Both the position numbers and the translations under genes were made by a program. Below are positions 9,626 to 19,704 of a stretch of DNA of 64,000 nt, in pieces. Numbering within the stretch: position 1 is the stretch's first letter; every line of letters begins with the position of its first letter. The stretch spans positions 124,365-188,364 of the forward strand of contig NZ_JH992923.1 in NCBI RefSeq assembly GCF_000315425.1. Reading direction: 5' to 3'. Source of the stretch: Massilia timonae CCUG 45783. Its GTDB lineage: Bacteria > Pseudomonadota > Gammaproteobacteria > Burkholderiales > Burkholderiaceae_D. The notes under the pieces are model-generated. The model was not told where the DNA came from. It saw only the letters and a list, made by a program, of their open reading frames with translations, and ran no database searches.

Positions 9626-10702
9626 ATGAACGAGCAAGCAGATCAGCCGGCTACGCCAGGCAACCAGCCCGGCATCCCTGGCAAGACCCTGCAATCCCAG
9701 CGCGAAGCGATGGGCTGGAGTGTGGAACAGGTGGCGGACCAGCTGAAGCTGGCCCCGCGCCAGGTGGTGGCCCTGGAAGCCGGCGATTACGCTTCACTGC
9801 CGAGCCCGGCCGTGACACGCGGCTTCGTGCGCGTCTATGCCAAGCTGCTCAAGATCGACGCCGCGCCGCTGGTGTCGATGATCGAACTGAACATGCCGCC
9901 GGAAGCCCAGGCCGGCGCGCCCATCAACACCGGCGCCGTGCGCCGCGAACAGCGTCCGGCCACGTTCTCCGAGACCCGCTTTCCGATCGCCGGCCGCCGC
10001 AACCGCCTGCCGCTGGGCTGGATCGCCGCCGCCGTGGTGGTGGCCGGCGCCGCCGTTGCGGCCTGGCAGTTCGACCTGATTCCGAACTTGCAGCGCGACG
10101 GCCAGGCGGGCGACGCCACGGTGCTCGAGAACCCGGCCGCCGGCGTCGTCGCGCCAGGCTCGGCGCCCGCGGCCGGCGCCCAGCAAGGCCTGATCAATCC
10201 ATCGGTGCCGTTGATCTCGGTGCCGGCGCCGGCTGGCGAAACTGCGCCGCCAGCGGCAGCGCCCGGTTCGGCGCCGGGCGCCGCGCCGGCCACCCCGACC
10301 GCACCGGTGCCGGCCGTCCCGCCGCCGGCCAATGCGCCGGCCAATGCGCCGGCCAATGCACCGGCGGCGGGAACGTCGAGCGCGGCCGCGCCTGGCGTGA
10401 CGCCGGCCCCGAACATCTCGACCGCTGCCGCACCGGTCACCGCCGTGGCCCCCGCCGCCGGCGCCAACACCCTGGTGCTGAACGTGCGCGAGGATTCCTG
10501 GATCGAAGTGCGTCCGAGCGCCGGCGGCCGTCCGCTGATCTCGCGCCTGGTCAAGGGCGGCAGCACCGAGTCGGTCGAGCTGAGCGGCCCGGCGACCCTG
10601 GTGGTCGGGGCCCCTGGCGGCGTGACCGCGACCCTGCGCGGCGCCAACGTCGCGCTGCCGCAGCAGTCGGGCCGCACCATCGCGCGCGTGGCGCTGAAAT
10701 AA
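9626..10702 (+). CDS. rodZ: RodZ-like HTH membrane protein (DUF4115)
   Basis: A 358-aa single-pass protein. The N-terminal XRE-type helix-turn-helix (LQSQREAMGWSVEQVADQLK, about 20-90) is cytoplasmic, a transmembrane segment lies at about 130-150 (LGWIAAAVVVAGAAVAAW), then comes a ~140-residue low-complexity Ala/Pro linker and a C-terminal DUF4115 domain (about 280-358: LVLNVREDSWIEVRPSAGGR). RodZ links MreB to the elongation machinery and shapes rods. The linker contains three NAPA units encoded by a 12-bp tandem repeat. It lies between pilW and ispG. Confidence 0.85.
   Translation: MNEQADQPATPGNQPGIPGKTLQSQREAMGWSVEQVADQLKLAPRQVVALEAGDYASLPSPAVTRGFVRVYAKLLKIDAAPLVSMIELNMPPEAQAGAPINTGAVRREQRPATFSETRFPIAGRRNRLPLGWIAAAVVVAGAAVAAWQFDLIPNLQRDGQAGDATVLENPAAGVVAPGSAPAAGAQQGLINPSVPLISVPAPAGETAPPAAAPGSAPGAAPATPTAPVPAVPPPANAPANAPANAPAAGTSSAAAPGVTPAPNISTAAAPVTAVAPAAGANTLVLNVREDSWIEVRPSAGGRPLISRLVKGGSTESVELSGPATLVVGAPGGVTATLRGANVALPQQSGRTIARVALK
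10331..10366 (+). repeat. 12-bp tandem repeat, three copies, in rodZ linker
   Basis: The unit aatgcgccggcc occurs at 10331, 10343 and, with two changes, at 10355, encoding NAPA-NAPA-NAPA. In-frame copy-number change would alter only the linker length. Confidence 0.8.
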
Positions 10703-10723
10703 GCTGAAGCTGGAATACACCAA

Positions 10724-12043
10724 ATGAATTCGTTGAACGAAGCCTGCACTCCTGAAGCCATACCGTCCGGCCCGCTGGCGCGCCGCGCCAGCCGCAAGGT
10801 GGCCGTCTCGCACGGCCAGCGCACGGTCTGGGTGGGCGGCGACGCCCCGGTGGTGGTGCAGTCGATGACCAATACCGATACCGCCGACGCGATCGGCACC
10901 GCGATCCAGGTCAAGGAGCTGGCGCGCGCCGGTTCCGAGATCGTGCGCATCACGGTCGACACCCCGGCGGCAGCCGCCGCCGTGCCGGCGATCCGCGAAC
11001 AGCTCGACCGCATGGAAGTCGACGTGCCGCTGGTGGGCGACTTCCACTACAACGGCCACCTGCTGCTGCGCGACTATCCGGAATGCGCGCAGGCGCTGTC
11101 GAAATACCGCATCAATCCGGGCAATGTGGGGCAGGGCGCCAAGCGCGACACCCAGTTCGCCCAGATGATCGAGATCGCCGCCAGGTACGACAAGCCGGTC
11201 CGCATCGGCGTCAACTGGGGCAGTCTGGATCAAACGCTGCTGGCCCGCATCATGGACGAGAACGCCGCGCGCGCCAATCCGTGGAGCGCCCAGGCGGTGA
11301 TGTACGAAGCGCTGATCACATCGGCGATCGAGAACGCCGTGCGCGCCGAAGAAGTCGGCCTGGCGCGCGACAAGATCATCCTGTCGTGCAAGGTGTCGGG
11401 CGTGCAAGACCTGATCGCGGTCTACCGCGAACTGGCGCGCCGCTGCGATTATCCGCTGCACCTGGGACTGACCGAGGCCGGCATGGGCAGCAAGGGCATC
11501 GTCGCCTCGACCGCGGCGCTGTCGGTGCTGCTGCAAGAGGGCATCGGCGACACCATCCGCATCTCGCTGACGCCGGAACCGGGCGGCGACCGCACCAGGG
11601 AGGTCGTGGTTGGCCAGGAAATCCTGCAGACCATGGGCCTGCGCAAGTTCACCCCGATGGTGATCGCCTGCCCGGGCTGCGGCCGCACGACCTCGACCGT
11701 GTTCCAGGAGCTGGCCGACAACATCCAGAGCTTCTTGCGCGAGCAGATGCCTGAATGGAAGAAAACGTATCCGGGCGTGGAGGCGATGAACGTGGCCGTG
11801 ATGGGCTGCATCGTCAACGGTCCGGGCGAATCGAAGCACGCGAACATCGGCATCAGCCTGCCGGGCACCGGCGAATCGCCGGCCGCCCCGGTGTTCGTCG
11901 ACGGCCAGAAATTCGCGACCCTGCGCGGCGAGCGCATCGTCGATGAGTTCAAGACCATCGTGCTCGATTATGTGAAGAAGAATTACGGGCGAGCCGGGGT
12001 TTCGAGCGACATGTCGCTCGCCGGCGCAGCGACCCAGGCGTAA
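10724..12043 (+). CDS. ispG: 4-hydroxy-3-methylbut-2-en-1-yl diphosphate synthase IspG
   Basis: Penultimate step of the MEP isoprenoid pathway: reductive dehydration of MEcPP to HMBPP using a 4Fe-4S cluster. The 439-aa product has [12 protein letters not shown], the TIM-barrel segment [17 protein letters not shown] and the C-terminal cluster cysteines in [10 protein letters not shown] and [23 protein letters not shown]. It contains the short insertion typical of the single-cluster proteobacterial enzyme. It follows rodZ by 21 bp and precedes hisS by about 66 bp. Confidence 0.97.
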   Translation: MNSLNEACTPEAIPSGPLARRASRKVAVSHGQRTVWVGGDAPVVVQSMTNTDTADAIGTAIQVKELARAGSEIVRITVDTPAAAAAVPAIREQLDRMEVDVPLVGDFHYNGHLLLRDYPECAQALSKYRINPGNVGQGAKRDTQFAQMIEIAARYDKPVRIGVNWGSLDQTLLARIMDENAARANPWSAQAVMYEALITSAIENAVRAEEVGLARDKIILSCKVSGVQDLIAVYRELARRCDYPLHLGLTEAGMGSKGIVASTAALSVLLQEGIGDTIRISLTPEPGGDRTREVVVGQEILQTMGLRKFTPMVIACPGCGRTTSTVFQELADNIQSFLREQMPEWKKTYPGVEAMNVAVMGCIVNGPGESKHANIGISLPGTGESPAAPVFVDGQKFATLRGERIVDEFKTIVLDYVKKNYGRAGVSSDMSLAGAATQA

Positions 12044-12109
12044 GCCTGGGGCTGGGAGAGCTGGCCGACCTGCGCCCACGAGCAGCGCCAAGAATTGAGA
12101 AAGAAAACC

Positions 12110-13453
12110 ATGTCCAAACCAGAAAAAATCGTCGCCATCAAAGGCATGAACGACATCCTGCCGCAAGACGCGCCGCTGTGGGAGCTGTTCGAGAACACCA
12201 CCGAAACGATCCTGAAGAGCTACGGCTACCAGAAGATCGTGACCCCGATCGTCGAGCAGACCGCTTTGTTCTCGCGCGCCATCGGCGCCGTCACCGACAT
12301 CGTCGAGAAGGAGATGTATTCCTTCGAAGACTCGATGAACGGCGACCAGCTGACCCTGCGTCCGGAAGGCACGGCCAGCGTCGTGCGCGCCGTGCTCGAG
12401 CACAACCTGGTCTACGACGGCCCGCGCCGCCTGTGGTACAAGGGCCCGATGTTCCGCCACGAGCGCCCGCAGCGCGGCCGCTACCGCCAGTTCTTCCAGT
12501 TCGGCGCCGAAGCGATCGGCTTCTCGGGCCCGGACATCGACGCCGAGATGATCATGATGTCGCGCCGCCTGTGGGATGACCTGGGCCTGCAGAACGTGCG
12601 CCTCGAGCTGAACTCGATCGGCAACGCCGAAGAGCGCAACCGCCACCGCGCCGACCTGATCGCCTATCTCGAAAAACACGAAGACATCCTCGACGCCGAG
12701 GCCAAGCGCCGCCTGCACAGCAATCCGCTGCGCATCCTGGACACCAAGAACCCGGCGATGCAGGAGATGGTCAATGCCGCCCCGCGCCTGCTGGACTACC
12801 TGGGCGAAGAGTCGCTGGCCCACTTCAACGGCGTCAAGGCGCTGCTGGACAAGAACGCGGTGCAGTACACCGTCAACCCGCGCCTGGTGCGCGGCCTGGA
12901 CTACTACAACCGCACCGTGTTCGAATGGGTCACCGACGAGCTGGGCGCCCAGGGCACGATCTGCGCCGGCGGCCGCTACGATCCGCTGATCGAAACCTTC
13001 GGCGGCAAGCCGACCCCGGCGGTCGGTTTCGCGATGGGCATGGAACGCATCATCGAGCTCATGAAAGGGTTGGGCGAACCGGCCGAGCCGAACGTGTGCG
13101 ACGTGTACATGGTCCACCAGGGAGAAGAGGCCCAGCTGCAGTCCTTCATCCTGGCCGAGCGGATTCGGGATGCCGGCCTGGATGTTGTGTTACATTGCGC
13201 AACGCCAACAGGTGCGGGCAGCTTCAAGAGCCAGATGAAGAAGGCCGATGGCAGCGGCGCCGCCTTTGCCGTCATCATCGGCCAGGACGAGATCGCGAAC
13301 AATGCCGCGCAAGTGAAGACCATGCGCGGCGAAGTGGGCGAGCAGCAGCAGGCCGCCGTGCCGTTCGAGGAAGTGGTCGACTACCTGGTCGACCAGATCG
13401 TCGGCAGTCACGACCACGGCCACGACCACGATCACGTGCACTACCACCCGTAA
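12110..13453 (+). CDS. hisS: Histidyl-tRNA synthetase with His-rich C-terminal tail
   Basis: Class II aminoacyl-tRNA synthetase charging tRNA-His. Motif 2 ([20 protein letters not shown]), the histidine-A loop [15 protein letters not shown] and motif 3 ([13 protein letters not shown]) are all present, followed by an anticodon-binding domain. The start at 12110 ([18 protein letters not shown]) matches the family; a TTG five codons earlier is unlikely. Unusually, the last residues are a His/Asp-rich tail, [16 protein letters not shown], beyond the anticodon-binding domain. Such tails bind metal in other proteins. The protein is otherwise complete (447 aa). Confidence 0.97.
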   Translation: MSKPEKIVAIKGMNDILPQDAPLWELFENTTETILKSYGYQKIVTPIVEQTALFSRAIGAVTDIVEKEMYSFEDSMNGDQLTLRPEGTASVVRAVLEHNLVYDGPRRLWYKGPMFRHERPQRGRYRQFFQFGAEAIGFSGPDIDAEMIMMSRRLWDDLGLQNVRLELNSIGNAEERNRHRADLIAYLEKHEDILDAEAKRRLHSNPLRILDTKNPAMQEMVNAAPRLLDYLGEESLAHFNGVKALLDKNAVQYTVNPRLVRGLDYYNRTVFEWVTDELGAQGTICAGGRYDPLIETFGGKPTPAVGFAMGMERIIELMKGLGEPAEPNVCDVYMVHQGEEAQLQSFILAERIRDAGLDVVLHCATPTGAGSFKSQMKKADGSGAAFAVIIGQDEIANNAAQVKTMRGEVGEQQQAAVPFEEVVDYLVDQIVGSHDHGHDHDHVHYHP

Positions 13454-13500
13454 CCGGCGTTCGGCACCACCAATCAACCATTTAATACAAGAATACGCAC

Positions 13501-14187
13501 ATGGCATACGATCACCAGGAACAGGAACAGCTTGATTCCTTCAAGGCGTTCTGGTCGCAGTACGGCAACATCATCATCTGGGTCCTGATTCTCGCGCTCG
13601 GCTCCTACGCCGGCTGGAACTACTGGAAAACCCACCAGCGCAACAAGTCGGTCGAGGCGTCGGCGCTGTATGACGAGCTGCAGACCTCGCTGCTGGCGAA
13701 CGACAATGCCAAGGTGCAGCGCGTGGCGGGCGACATCCGCGCCAAGTACGAATCGTCGGCCTATGCCCCGATGGCGGCGCTGGCGGCGGCCAAGACCGCC
13801 TTCGAAGCGAACGACCTCAAGACCGCCAAGGCGCAGCTGCAGTGGGCGGCCGAGCACGGCAACGACGAATACAAGTCGATCGCCAACCTGCGCCTGGCCG
13901 GCGTGCTGCTGGACGAAAAGGCATTCGACGAAGCGCTGAAGGTCCTGAACGGCAAATTCCTGCCGCAGTTCACCTCGGAAGTGAACGACCGCAAGGGCGA
14001 CGTGCTGGTCGCGCAGAACAAGCTGAACGAAGCGCGCGCGGCCTATGTCGCGGCGATCGCCGCGATGGATCCGAACGCGCCGGGCCGCCAGTTGGTGCAG
14101 ATCAAGCTCGAAGCGATCGGCGGCACGGTGCCGGCCGACAAGAAATCGGAACAAGAAAAAGCTGCCGAGCAAAAGGCAGCCGCGTAA
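13501..14187 (+). CDS. yfgM: YfgM-like ancillary SecYEG translocon subunit (TPR)
   Basis: A 228-aa protein with one N-terminal transmembrane helix (YGNIIIWVLILALGSYAGWNYW, given here as part of residues 19-41) and a TPR-like periplasmic domain of about 160 residues. It ends in a charged Lys/Glu/Ala tail. YfgM works with PpiD at the Sec translocon and with periplasmic chaperones. Location between hisS and bamB is the usual context. It starts 47 bp after hisS. Confidence 0.88.
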   Translation: MAYDHQEQEQLDSFKAFWSQYGNIIIWVLILALGSYAGWNYWKTHQRNKSVEASALYDELQTSLLANDNAKVQRVAGDIRAKYESSAYAPMAALAAAKTAFEANDLKTAKAQLQWAAEHGNDEYKSIANLRLAGVLLDEKAFDEALKVLNGKFLPQFTSEVNDRKGDVLVAQNKLNEARAAYVAAIAAMDPNAPGRQLVQIKLEAIGGTVPADKKSEQEKAAEQKAAA

Positions 14188-14203
14188 TCCTCCCCCATGA
14201 GAG

Positions 14204-14234
14204 GGCCCGCGCACGCCTGACGGCGGCGCGGGCC
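14204..14234 (+). other. GC-rich hairpin between yfgM and bamB
   Basis: Perfect 9-bp arms ggcccgcgc (14204-14212) and gcgcgggcc (14226-14234) lie just after the yfgM stop, without a T-run. It may reduce read-through or protect the upstream transcript end, but it is not a classic terminator. Confidence 0.5.
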
Positions 14235-14271
14235 TTGCGTCCTCTATAGTCCAGGAACAAGGTAGAACAAA

Positions 14272-15426
14272 ATGCGTATTTGCAGCAAGCTTGTTGGTGT
14301 CGGCGTACTGGCCCTGATGACGGGTTGCTCGACCCTCAATTCGCTCAATCCATTCGCGTCGGATAAGAAGGGCGACCAGCCGGCCAAGCTGGTCGAGCTG
14401 AAAGGCAGCATGGCCGTGCGCACCGCATGGAAACTTGATATCGGCAAGGCGCGCGGCTACACCTTCTCGCCTGCGCTGACCGGCAACACGGTGGTCGTGG
14501 CCGGCGCCGACGGCGCCATCGCGCGCGTCGAAGCCGGGAGCGGCAAGCAACTGTGGCGCATCAAGGCCGACACCGAACTGTCGGCCGGCGTCGGCACCGA
14601 CGGCAACCTGATCGTGGTCGGCGGCGACAAGGGCCAGCTGCTGGCCTTCGACATGGACGGCAAGGCGCTGTGGAAGACCCAGCTGTCGAGCGAGATCCTG
14701 TCGGCGCCGGTGGTGTCGCAAGGCATCGTGGTGGCGCGCTCGATCGACAACCGCATCGTCGGCATCGATGCCGCCAACGGCAACAAGAAGTGGACCGTGC
14801 AAAAAGTCGCGCCGCCGCTCACCCTGCGCAATGCGCCGGGAATGATCGTGGCCGGGACCGACGTCATCGTGGCCCAGCCGGGCGGCAAGCTGTCGTCGAT
14901 GATCCTGGCCACCGGCGCGCCGCGCTGGGACGTCGAGGTCGGCGTCTCGCGCGGCGCCACCGAACTGGAACGCGTGACCGACATCGGCGGCGCGCCGGTG
15001 CTGTTCGAGAACGAGGTGTGCGCCGCGTCCTACCAGGGCCGCGTAGGCTGCTTCGACCTGGTCACCGGTTCGGCGAAGTGGACGCGCGACCTGTCGTCCG
15101 ATGCCGGCGTCGCCGTCGACCAGCTGTACGTGTTCGCACCGGACGACAAGGGCGCCCTGCATGCCTTCACCCGCGACACGGGTTCTTCCAGCTGGAAGAA
15201 CGACAAGCTGGCCTTCCGCCGCCTGTCGACCCCGCTGTCGTATGGCCGCGCCGTCGCGGTCGGCGACTTCGAAGGCTATGTGCACTTCCTGTCGCGCGAG
15301 GACGGATCTTTCCTGGCGCGCGCAGCGACCGATGGCAGCCCGATCATGGGCACGCCGCTGGTGGCCGGCACGAACCTGATTTTTCAAACACAAAATGGAA
15401 CTGTGACCGCGATCGCGGTCGAATAG
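14272..15426 (+). CDS. bamB: Outer membrane assembly lipoprotein BamB
   Basis: Component of the BAM complex that inserts beta-barrel proteins into the outer membrane. The 384-aa product has a lipoprotein signal with lipobox LMTGC, then an eight-bladed PQQ-like beta-propeller with repeated GxxLW/W motifs (GSGKQLWRIKADTELSAGVG, GKALWKTQLSSEILSAPVV, GSAKWTRDL). Length and order yfgM-bamB-der are standard for the family. The der start lies 8 bp after its stop, so the two are probably co-transcribed. Confidence 0.95.
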   Translation: MRICSKLVGVGVLALMTGCSTLNSLNPFASDKKGDQPAKLVELKGSMAVRTAWKLDIGKARGYTFSPALTGNTVVVAGADGAIARVEAGSGKQLWRIKADTELSAGVGTDGNLIVVGGDKGQLLAFDMDGKALWKTQLSSEILSAPVVSQGIVVARSIDNRIVGIDAANGNKKWTVQKVAPPLTLRNAPGMIVAGTDVIVAQPGGKLSSMILATGAPRWDVEVGVSRGATELERVTDIGGAPVLFENEVCAASYQGRVGCFDLVTGSAKWTRDLSSDAGVAVDQLYVFAPDDKGALHAFTRDTGSSSWKNDKLAFRRLSTPLSYGRAVAVGDFEGYVHFLSREDGSFLARAATDGSPIMGTPLVAGTNLIFQTQNGTVTAIAVE

Positions 15427-15434
15427 AATAAAAC

Positions 15435-16772
15435 ATGAAGCCGGTAATCGCACTCGTAGGTCGTCCCAACGTCGGGAAATCGACCTTATTTAACCGCCTG
15501 ACCCGTTCGCGTGACGCGCTGGTGGCCGACCTCCCTGGCCTGACGCGCGACCGCCACTATGGCGAAGGCCGGATTGGCGAACGGCCATTCCTGGTCATCG
15601 ACACGGGCGGTTTCGAGCCGGTCGCCAAAGAAGGCATCATGCATGAAATGGCGCTGCAGACGCGCCAGGCCGTGGCCGAGGCCGACGTGGTCGTGTTCAT
15701 CGTGGACGGCCGCCAGGGCCTGACCCCGCACGACAAGACCATCACCGATTACCTGCGCAAGAGTGGCCGCAAGGTCATGCTGGTGGTGAACAAGTCGGAA
15801 GGCATGAAGTACACCTCCGTCACCGCCGACTTCTATGAACTCGGCATGGGCGACCCGTACGTGATCTCCGCCGCCCATGGCGACGGCGTGCACGACCTGG
15901 TCAACGAGGCGCTCGACATCGCCTTCGCCCAGCGCCCCGACGAACCGGAAGAGCTGGAACCGGCCGATCACGGCTTCAAGATCGCCATCGTCGGCCGCCC
16001 GAACGTCGGCAAGTCGACCCTGATCAATACCCTGGTCGGCGAGCAGCGCGTAATCGCCTTCGACATGCCGGGTACCACCCGCGATGCGATCGAAGTGCCG
16101 TTCGAGCGCGACGGCAAGAAGTACACACTGATCGACACCGCCGGCATCCGCCGCCGCGGCAAGATTTTCGAGGCTATCGAGAAATTCTCCGTGGTCAAGA
16201 CCATGCAGTCGATCTCGGATGCCAACGTCGTCATCCTGCTGCTCGACGCCCAGCAAGATATTTCCGAGCAAGATGCCCACATCGCCGGCTTCATCCTGGA
16301 ATCGGGCAGGGCGCTGGTGGTGGCCGTCAACAAGTGGGACGGCCTGCAAACCGACCAGCGCGACCAGGTCAAGAACGACCTCGACCGTAAGCTGGACTTC
16401 CTGGGCTTTGCCAAGACCCACTTCGTCTCGGCGCTGCGCGGCACCGGCATCAGCCAGCTGCTCAAGTCGGTGGAGTCGGCGTATGCCGCCGCGACGGCCA
16501 ACCTGTCGACGCCGCGCCTGACGCGCGCGCTGCAGGAGGCGGTCGAGAAGCAGGAGCCGAAGCGCAAGGGCACCTCGCGTCCGAAGATGCGCTATGCCCA
16601 CCAGGGCGGTCAGAATCCGCCGATCATCGTCATCCACGGCAATGCGCTGGAGGGGATCACCGAGCCTTATAAGCGCTATCTGGAAAAGCATTTCCGTGAC
16701 ACGTTCAACCTGGTCGGCACCCCGCTCAGGATCGAGCTGCGCAGCGGGAAAAATCCGTTCGCAAAAGACTGA
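15435..16772 (+). CDS. der: Ribosome biogenesis GTPase Der (EngA)
   Basis: Double-GTPase needed for 50S subunit assembly. The two G domains start at residues 1 and about 177 with Walker [13 protein letters not shown] and [12 protein letters not shown]; both have DTxG (DTGGF, DTAGI) and NKxD-type motifs (VNKSEG and VNKWDG). The first NKxD is NKSE, a common variant in Der. The C-terminal KH-like domain (about 355-445) ends [15 protein letters not shown]. The 445-aa length is normal. Confidence 0.98.
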   Translation: MKPVIALVGRPNVGKSTLFNRLTRSRDALVADLPGLTRDRHYGEGRIGERPFLVIDTGGFEPVAKEGIMHEMALQTRQAVAEADVVVFIVDGRQGLTPHDKTITDYLRKSGRKVMLVVNKSEGMKYTSVTADFYELGMGDPYVISAAHGDGVHDLVNEALDIAFAQRPDEPEELEPADHGFKIAIVGRPNVGKSTLINTLVGEQRVIAFDMPGTTRDAIEVPFERDGKKYTLIDTAGIRRRGKIFEAIEKFSVVKTMQSISDANVVILLLDAQQDISEQDAHIAGFILESGRALVVAVNKWDGLQTDQRDQVKNDLDRKLDFLGFAKTHFVSALRGTGISQLLKSVESAYAAATANLSTPRLTRALQEAVEKQEPKRKGTSRPKMRYAHQGGQNPPIIVIHGNALEGITEPYKRYLEKHFRDTFNLVGTPLRIELRSGKNPFAKD

Positions 16773-16930
16773 ATTGTTTAGGCTGAAAGTCGTAGCAGTA
16801 CGACAAAAAGCGGCAAAACAGGTTACAGTAGGCTTAGGGCTGCATTCGCTCACGCAGAATATGGCTCTAACTACTTGAAAACCGGCAAATCGCCTCAAAC
16901 TTTTAACTACAACAACATTACGGAGCTGTT

Positions 16931-17170
16931 ATGAGCAACAAAGGGCAACTGTTACAAGACCCATTCCTCAACGCCTTGCGCAAGGAACACGTCCCTGTCT
17001 CGATCTACCTCGTCAACGGTATCAAACTCCAGGGTCATATCGAATCCTTCGACCAATACGTCGTTTTGCTTCGTAATACCGTGACCCAGATGGTCTACAA
17101 GCATGCCATTTCCACTGTCGTGCCGGCCCGTGCCGTCAACCTTAACCTCGACTCCAACGAAGCCGAGTAA
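16931..17170 (+). CDS. hfq: RNA chaperone Hfq
   Basis: Sm-like hexameric RNA chaperone for sRNA-mRNA pairing. The 79-aa product contains Sm1 ([22 protein letters not shown]) and Sm2 ([13 protein letters not shown]); Gln, Phe and Lys residues of the proximal RNA site are present. The C-terminal tail is short ([11 protein letters not shown]), as in other beta-proteobacteria. It has a 158-bp upstream region after der that can hold its own promoter, and is followed 5 bp later by hflX. Confidence 0.98.
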   Translation: MSNKGQLLQDPFLNALRKEHVPVSIYLVNGIKLQGHIESFDQYVVLLRNTVTQMVYKHAISTVVPARAVNLNLDSNEAE

Positions 17171-17175
17171 GGCCG

Positions 17176-18414
17176 ATGGCTGACGCCCCCGGCACTCCAA
17201 CCCTGCGCGCAGCGCTGGTCGGCATCGACTTCGGGACTGGCGACTTCGCCGCCAGTCTCGATGAGCTGTCGCTGCTTGCGCGCTCCGCCGGCGCCGATCC
17301 GATCACCACGATCACGGCGAAGCGCAGCAGCCCGGACCCCGCGCATTTCGTCGGCAGCGGCAAGGCCGACGAAATCGCCCTCGACGCCAAGGCCCTTGGC
17401 GCCGAGATCGTCATCTTCAACCACGCTCTCTCTCCCGCCCAGCAGCGCAACCTGGAGCGTCGCCTCCAGCTGCGCGTGATCGACCGCACCAGCCTGATCC
17501 TCGATATCTTCGCCCAGCGCGCCAAGAGCCACGAGGGTAAGCTCCAGGTCGAGCTCGCTCAACTGCAGCACCTGGCCACGCGCCTGATCCGCGGCTGGAC
17601 CCACCTGGAACGTCAAAAGGGCGGTATCGGCCTGCGCGGTCCGGGTGAAACCCAGCTCGAGACCGACCGCCGCCTGATCGGCGAGCGGGTCAAGATGCTG
17701 CGCGCGCGCCTCGGCAAATTGCGCAAGCAGCACGAGACCCAGCGCCGCCAGCGCGGCCGCAACAAGACCTTCTCGGTGTCGCTCGTCGGTTATACCAATG
17801 CCGGCAAGTCGACCCTGTTCAACACGCTGACGAAAGCCGGCGTGTACGTGGCGAACCAGCTGTTTGCGACCCTCGACACCACCAGCCGCCGCATGTACCT
17901 GGGCGACGAGGTGGGCAGCGTCGTGATCTCGGACACCGTCGGTTTCGTGCGCGAACTGCCGCACCAGCTGGTGGCGGCGTTTCGCGCCACGCTGGAAGAA
18001 ACCATCCATGCCGACCTCTTGCTGCACGTGGTCGACAGCGCCTCCCCGACGCGCATGGAGCAGGTCGAACAGGTCAATGAAGTCTTGCGCGAGATTGGCG
18101 CAGATCATGTTCCGCAAATTTTGGTGTGGAACAAGATCGATGCCGCCGGGCTGGAACCTGGGGTCGAGCGTGATGAGTATGATAAGATCAACCGGGTTTT
18201 CATCAGCGCCCACAGTGGCGCCGGCCTGGATCTGCTGCGTTCGGCAATCGCCGAGGCGGCCAAGTCCGCGCCGGGCCCAGGCGGGTACAGCAACCCAGAA
18301 AACGAAGAGCACGACGAAGCCTTCGGGCTCGCCGAGGAAGACGCGTCGGTGGACGCGCACCCCGGCGGTCTTGCCGACAATATGCCAACTTCCACCCATG
18401 TCAGGCCCAACTAG
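17176..18414 (+). CDS. hflX: Ribosome-associated GTPase HflX
   Basis: GTPase that binds the 50S subunit and splits stalled or hibernating ribosomes during stress. The N-terminal domain has DPAHFVGSGKADEI and the glycine-rich GGIGLRGPGETQLETDRR; the G domain has GYTNAGKSTLFN, DTVGFVRELPHQLV and NKID. A ~35-residue acidic tail (NPENEEHDEAFGLAEEDAS) follows the G domain. The order hfq-hflX-hflK-hflC is conserved, and gaps of 5 and 3 bp point to one operon. Confidence 0.97.
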   Translation: MADAPGTPTLRAALVGIDFGTGDFAASLDELSLLARSAGADPITTITAKRSSPDPAHFVGSGKADEIALDAKALGAEIVIFNHALSPAQQRNLERRLQLRVIDRTSLILDIFAQRAKSHEGKLQVELAQLQHLATRLIRGWTHLERQKGGIGLRGPGETQLETDRRLIGERVKMLRARLGKLRKQHETQRRQRGRNKTFSVSLVGYTNAGKSTLFNTLTKAGVYVANQLFATLDTTSRRMYLGDEVGSVVISDTVGFVRELPHQLVAAFRATLEETIHADLLLHVVDSASPTRMEQVEQVNEVLREIGADHVPQILVWNKIDAAGLEPGVERDEYDKINRVFISAHSGAGLDLLRSAIAEAAKSAPGPGGYSNPENEEHDEAFGLAEEDASVDAHPGGLADNMPTSTHVRPN

Positions 18415-18417
18415 CCT

Positions 18418-19704
18418 ATGCTTGTTTCTCTACTAAAAAGATTCGGCGTCAAATTGTCGCTGAACGACCCACGCTGGGGACGCAACCCCGAAGACGACCG
18501 CAAGGCCCAGGATGGTCGCCGCCCCGGTGACGGTCCTCCCGACCTCGACCAGATGTGGCGCGATTTCAATGCGCGCCTGAACCGCATGTTCGGCGGCCGC
18601 GGCAACAATAACGGCGGCGGCGACAACGGCGGCCCGCGCGGCGAAATGCGCGGCGCCGGCATCGGCGCCGGCGTGATCGCCATCATCGTCGGCTTCATCT
18701 GGCTTGCCAGCGGCGCCTTCATCGTGCAAGAGGGCCAGGTCGGCGTCGTGACCACCTTCGGCAAGTACAGCCACTCGACCACGCCGGGTTTCAACTGGCG
18801 CTGGCCGTATCCGTTCCAGGCCCACGAGACCGTCAACACCTCGCAGATCCGTACCGCCGAGATCGGCTACCGGGCGAACGTGCGCAACAAGCAGCCGCAA
18901 GAATCGCTGATGCTGACCGATGACGAAAACATCATCGACATCCAGTTCGCGGTGCAGTACACGCTGAAAGACCCGGTCGCCTGGCTGTTCAACAACCGCG
19001 ACCAGGACGACAGCGTGCGCCAGATCGCCGAGACGGCGATCCGCGAAGTGGTCGGCCGCAACAAGATGGACTTCGTCCTGTACGAAGGCCGCGAGAAGGT
19101 CGCCGCCGACGTGCATTCGATGATGCAGGCGATCGGCGACCGCTACGCGCTCGGCGCCCTGATCACCAACGTGACGATGCAGGGCGTGCAGCCGCCGGAG
19201 CAGGTGCAGAGCGCCTTCGACGACGCCGTGCGCGCAGGCCAGGACCGCGCCCGCGCCCGCAACGAGGGCGAGGCGTATGCCAACCAGATCATCCCGCAGG
19301 CGCGCGGCCAGGCCTTCCGCCTGCAGCAGGACGCCGAAGCCTACCGTTCGATGGTGGTCGAGAACGCGACCGGTAACGCCGCCCGCTTCGACCAGGTGGT
19401 GGCCGCCTATTCGCGCGCCCCGGCCGTGACCCGCGACCGCATGTACATCGACACCATGCAGCAGATCTTCACCAGCACCACCAAGGTGATGGTCGACTCG
19501 CGCGCCAACAACAATATGCTGTACCTGCCGCTCGACAAGCTGATGCAGCAGCAGGCAGCCAACGATGCCCAGATCGGCAGCAAATCGGGTCCGGTGCAAT
19601 TGCCGCAGTCCGGCCAACCTGCCGAAGTGAGCCAGGCCATGGAAGCGGTGCGCCAGCGAGACGAGCGCAGCCGCGATTCCTCACGTGACAGGGAGACCCG
19701 CTGA
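18418..19704 (+). CDS. hflK: FtsH protease modulator HflK
   Basis: SPFH-domain membrane protein that with HflC forms a large periplasmic cage around the AAA protease FtsH. The 428-aa protein has a cytoplasmic Gly/Asn-rich N-terminus, one transmembrane segment (about 82-102, GAGVIAIIVGFIWLASGAFI), then the SPFH domain with VQEGQVGVVTTFGKY and coiled-coil region rich in Arg/Ala/Glu. The C-terminus is Arg/Ser/Asp-rich. The stop overlaps the hflC start by one base (TGATG), indicating coupled translation and 1:1 production. Confidence 0.96.
   Translation: MLVSLLKRFGVKLSLNDPRWGRNPEDDRKAQDGRRPGDGPPDLDQMWRDFNARLNRMFGGRGNNNGGGDNGGPRGEMRGAGIGAGVIAIIVGFIWLASGAFIVQEGQVGVVTTFGKYSHSTTPGFNWRWPYPFQAHETVNTSQIRTAEIGYRANVRNKQPQESLMLTDDENIIDIQFAVQYTLKDPVAWLFNNRDQDDSVRQIAETAIREVVGRNKMDFVLYEGREKVAADVHSMMQAIGDRYALGALITNVTMQGVQPPEQVQSAFDDAVRAGQDRARARNEGEAYANQIIPQARGQAFRLQQDAEAYRSMVVENATGNAARFDQVVAAYSRAPAVTRDRMYIDTMQQIFTSTTKVMVDSRANNNMLYLPLDKLMQQQAANDAQIGSKSGPVQLPQSGQPAEVSQAMEAVRQRDERSRDSSRDRETR

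Noticed and set aside
9794..13117. Very long open frame (1107 codons) antisense to rodZ, ispG and hisS
   Set aside because: It lies opposite three clear genes; His/Arg/Ala-rich translation typical of antisense frames in high-GC DNA, no domain or start site.
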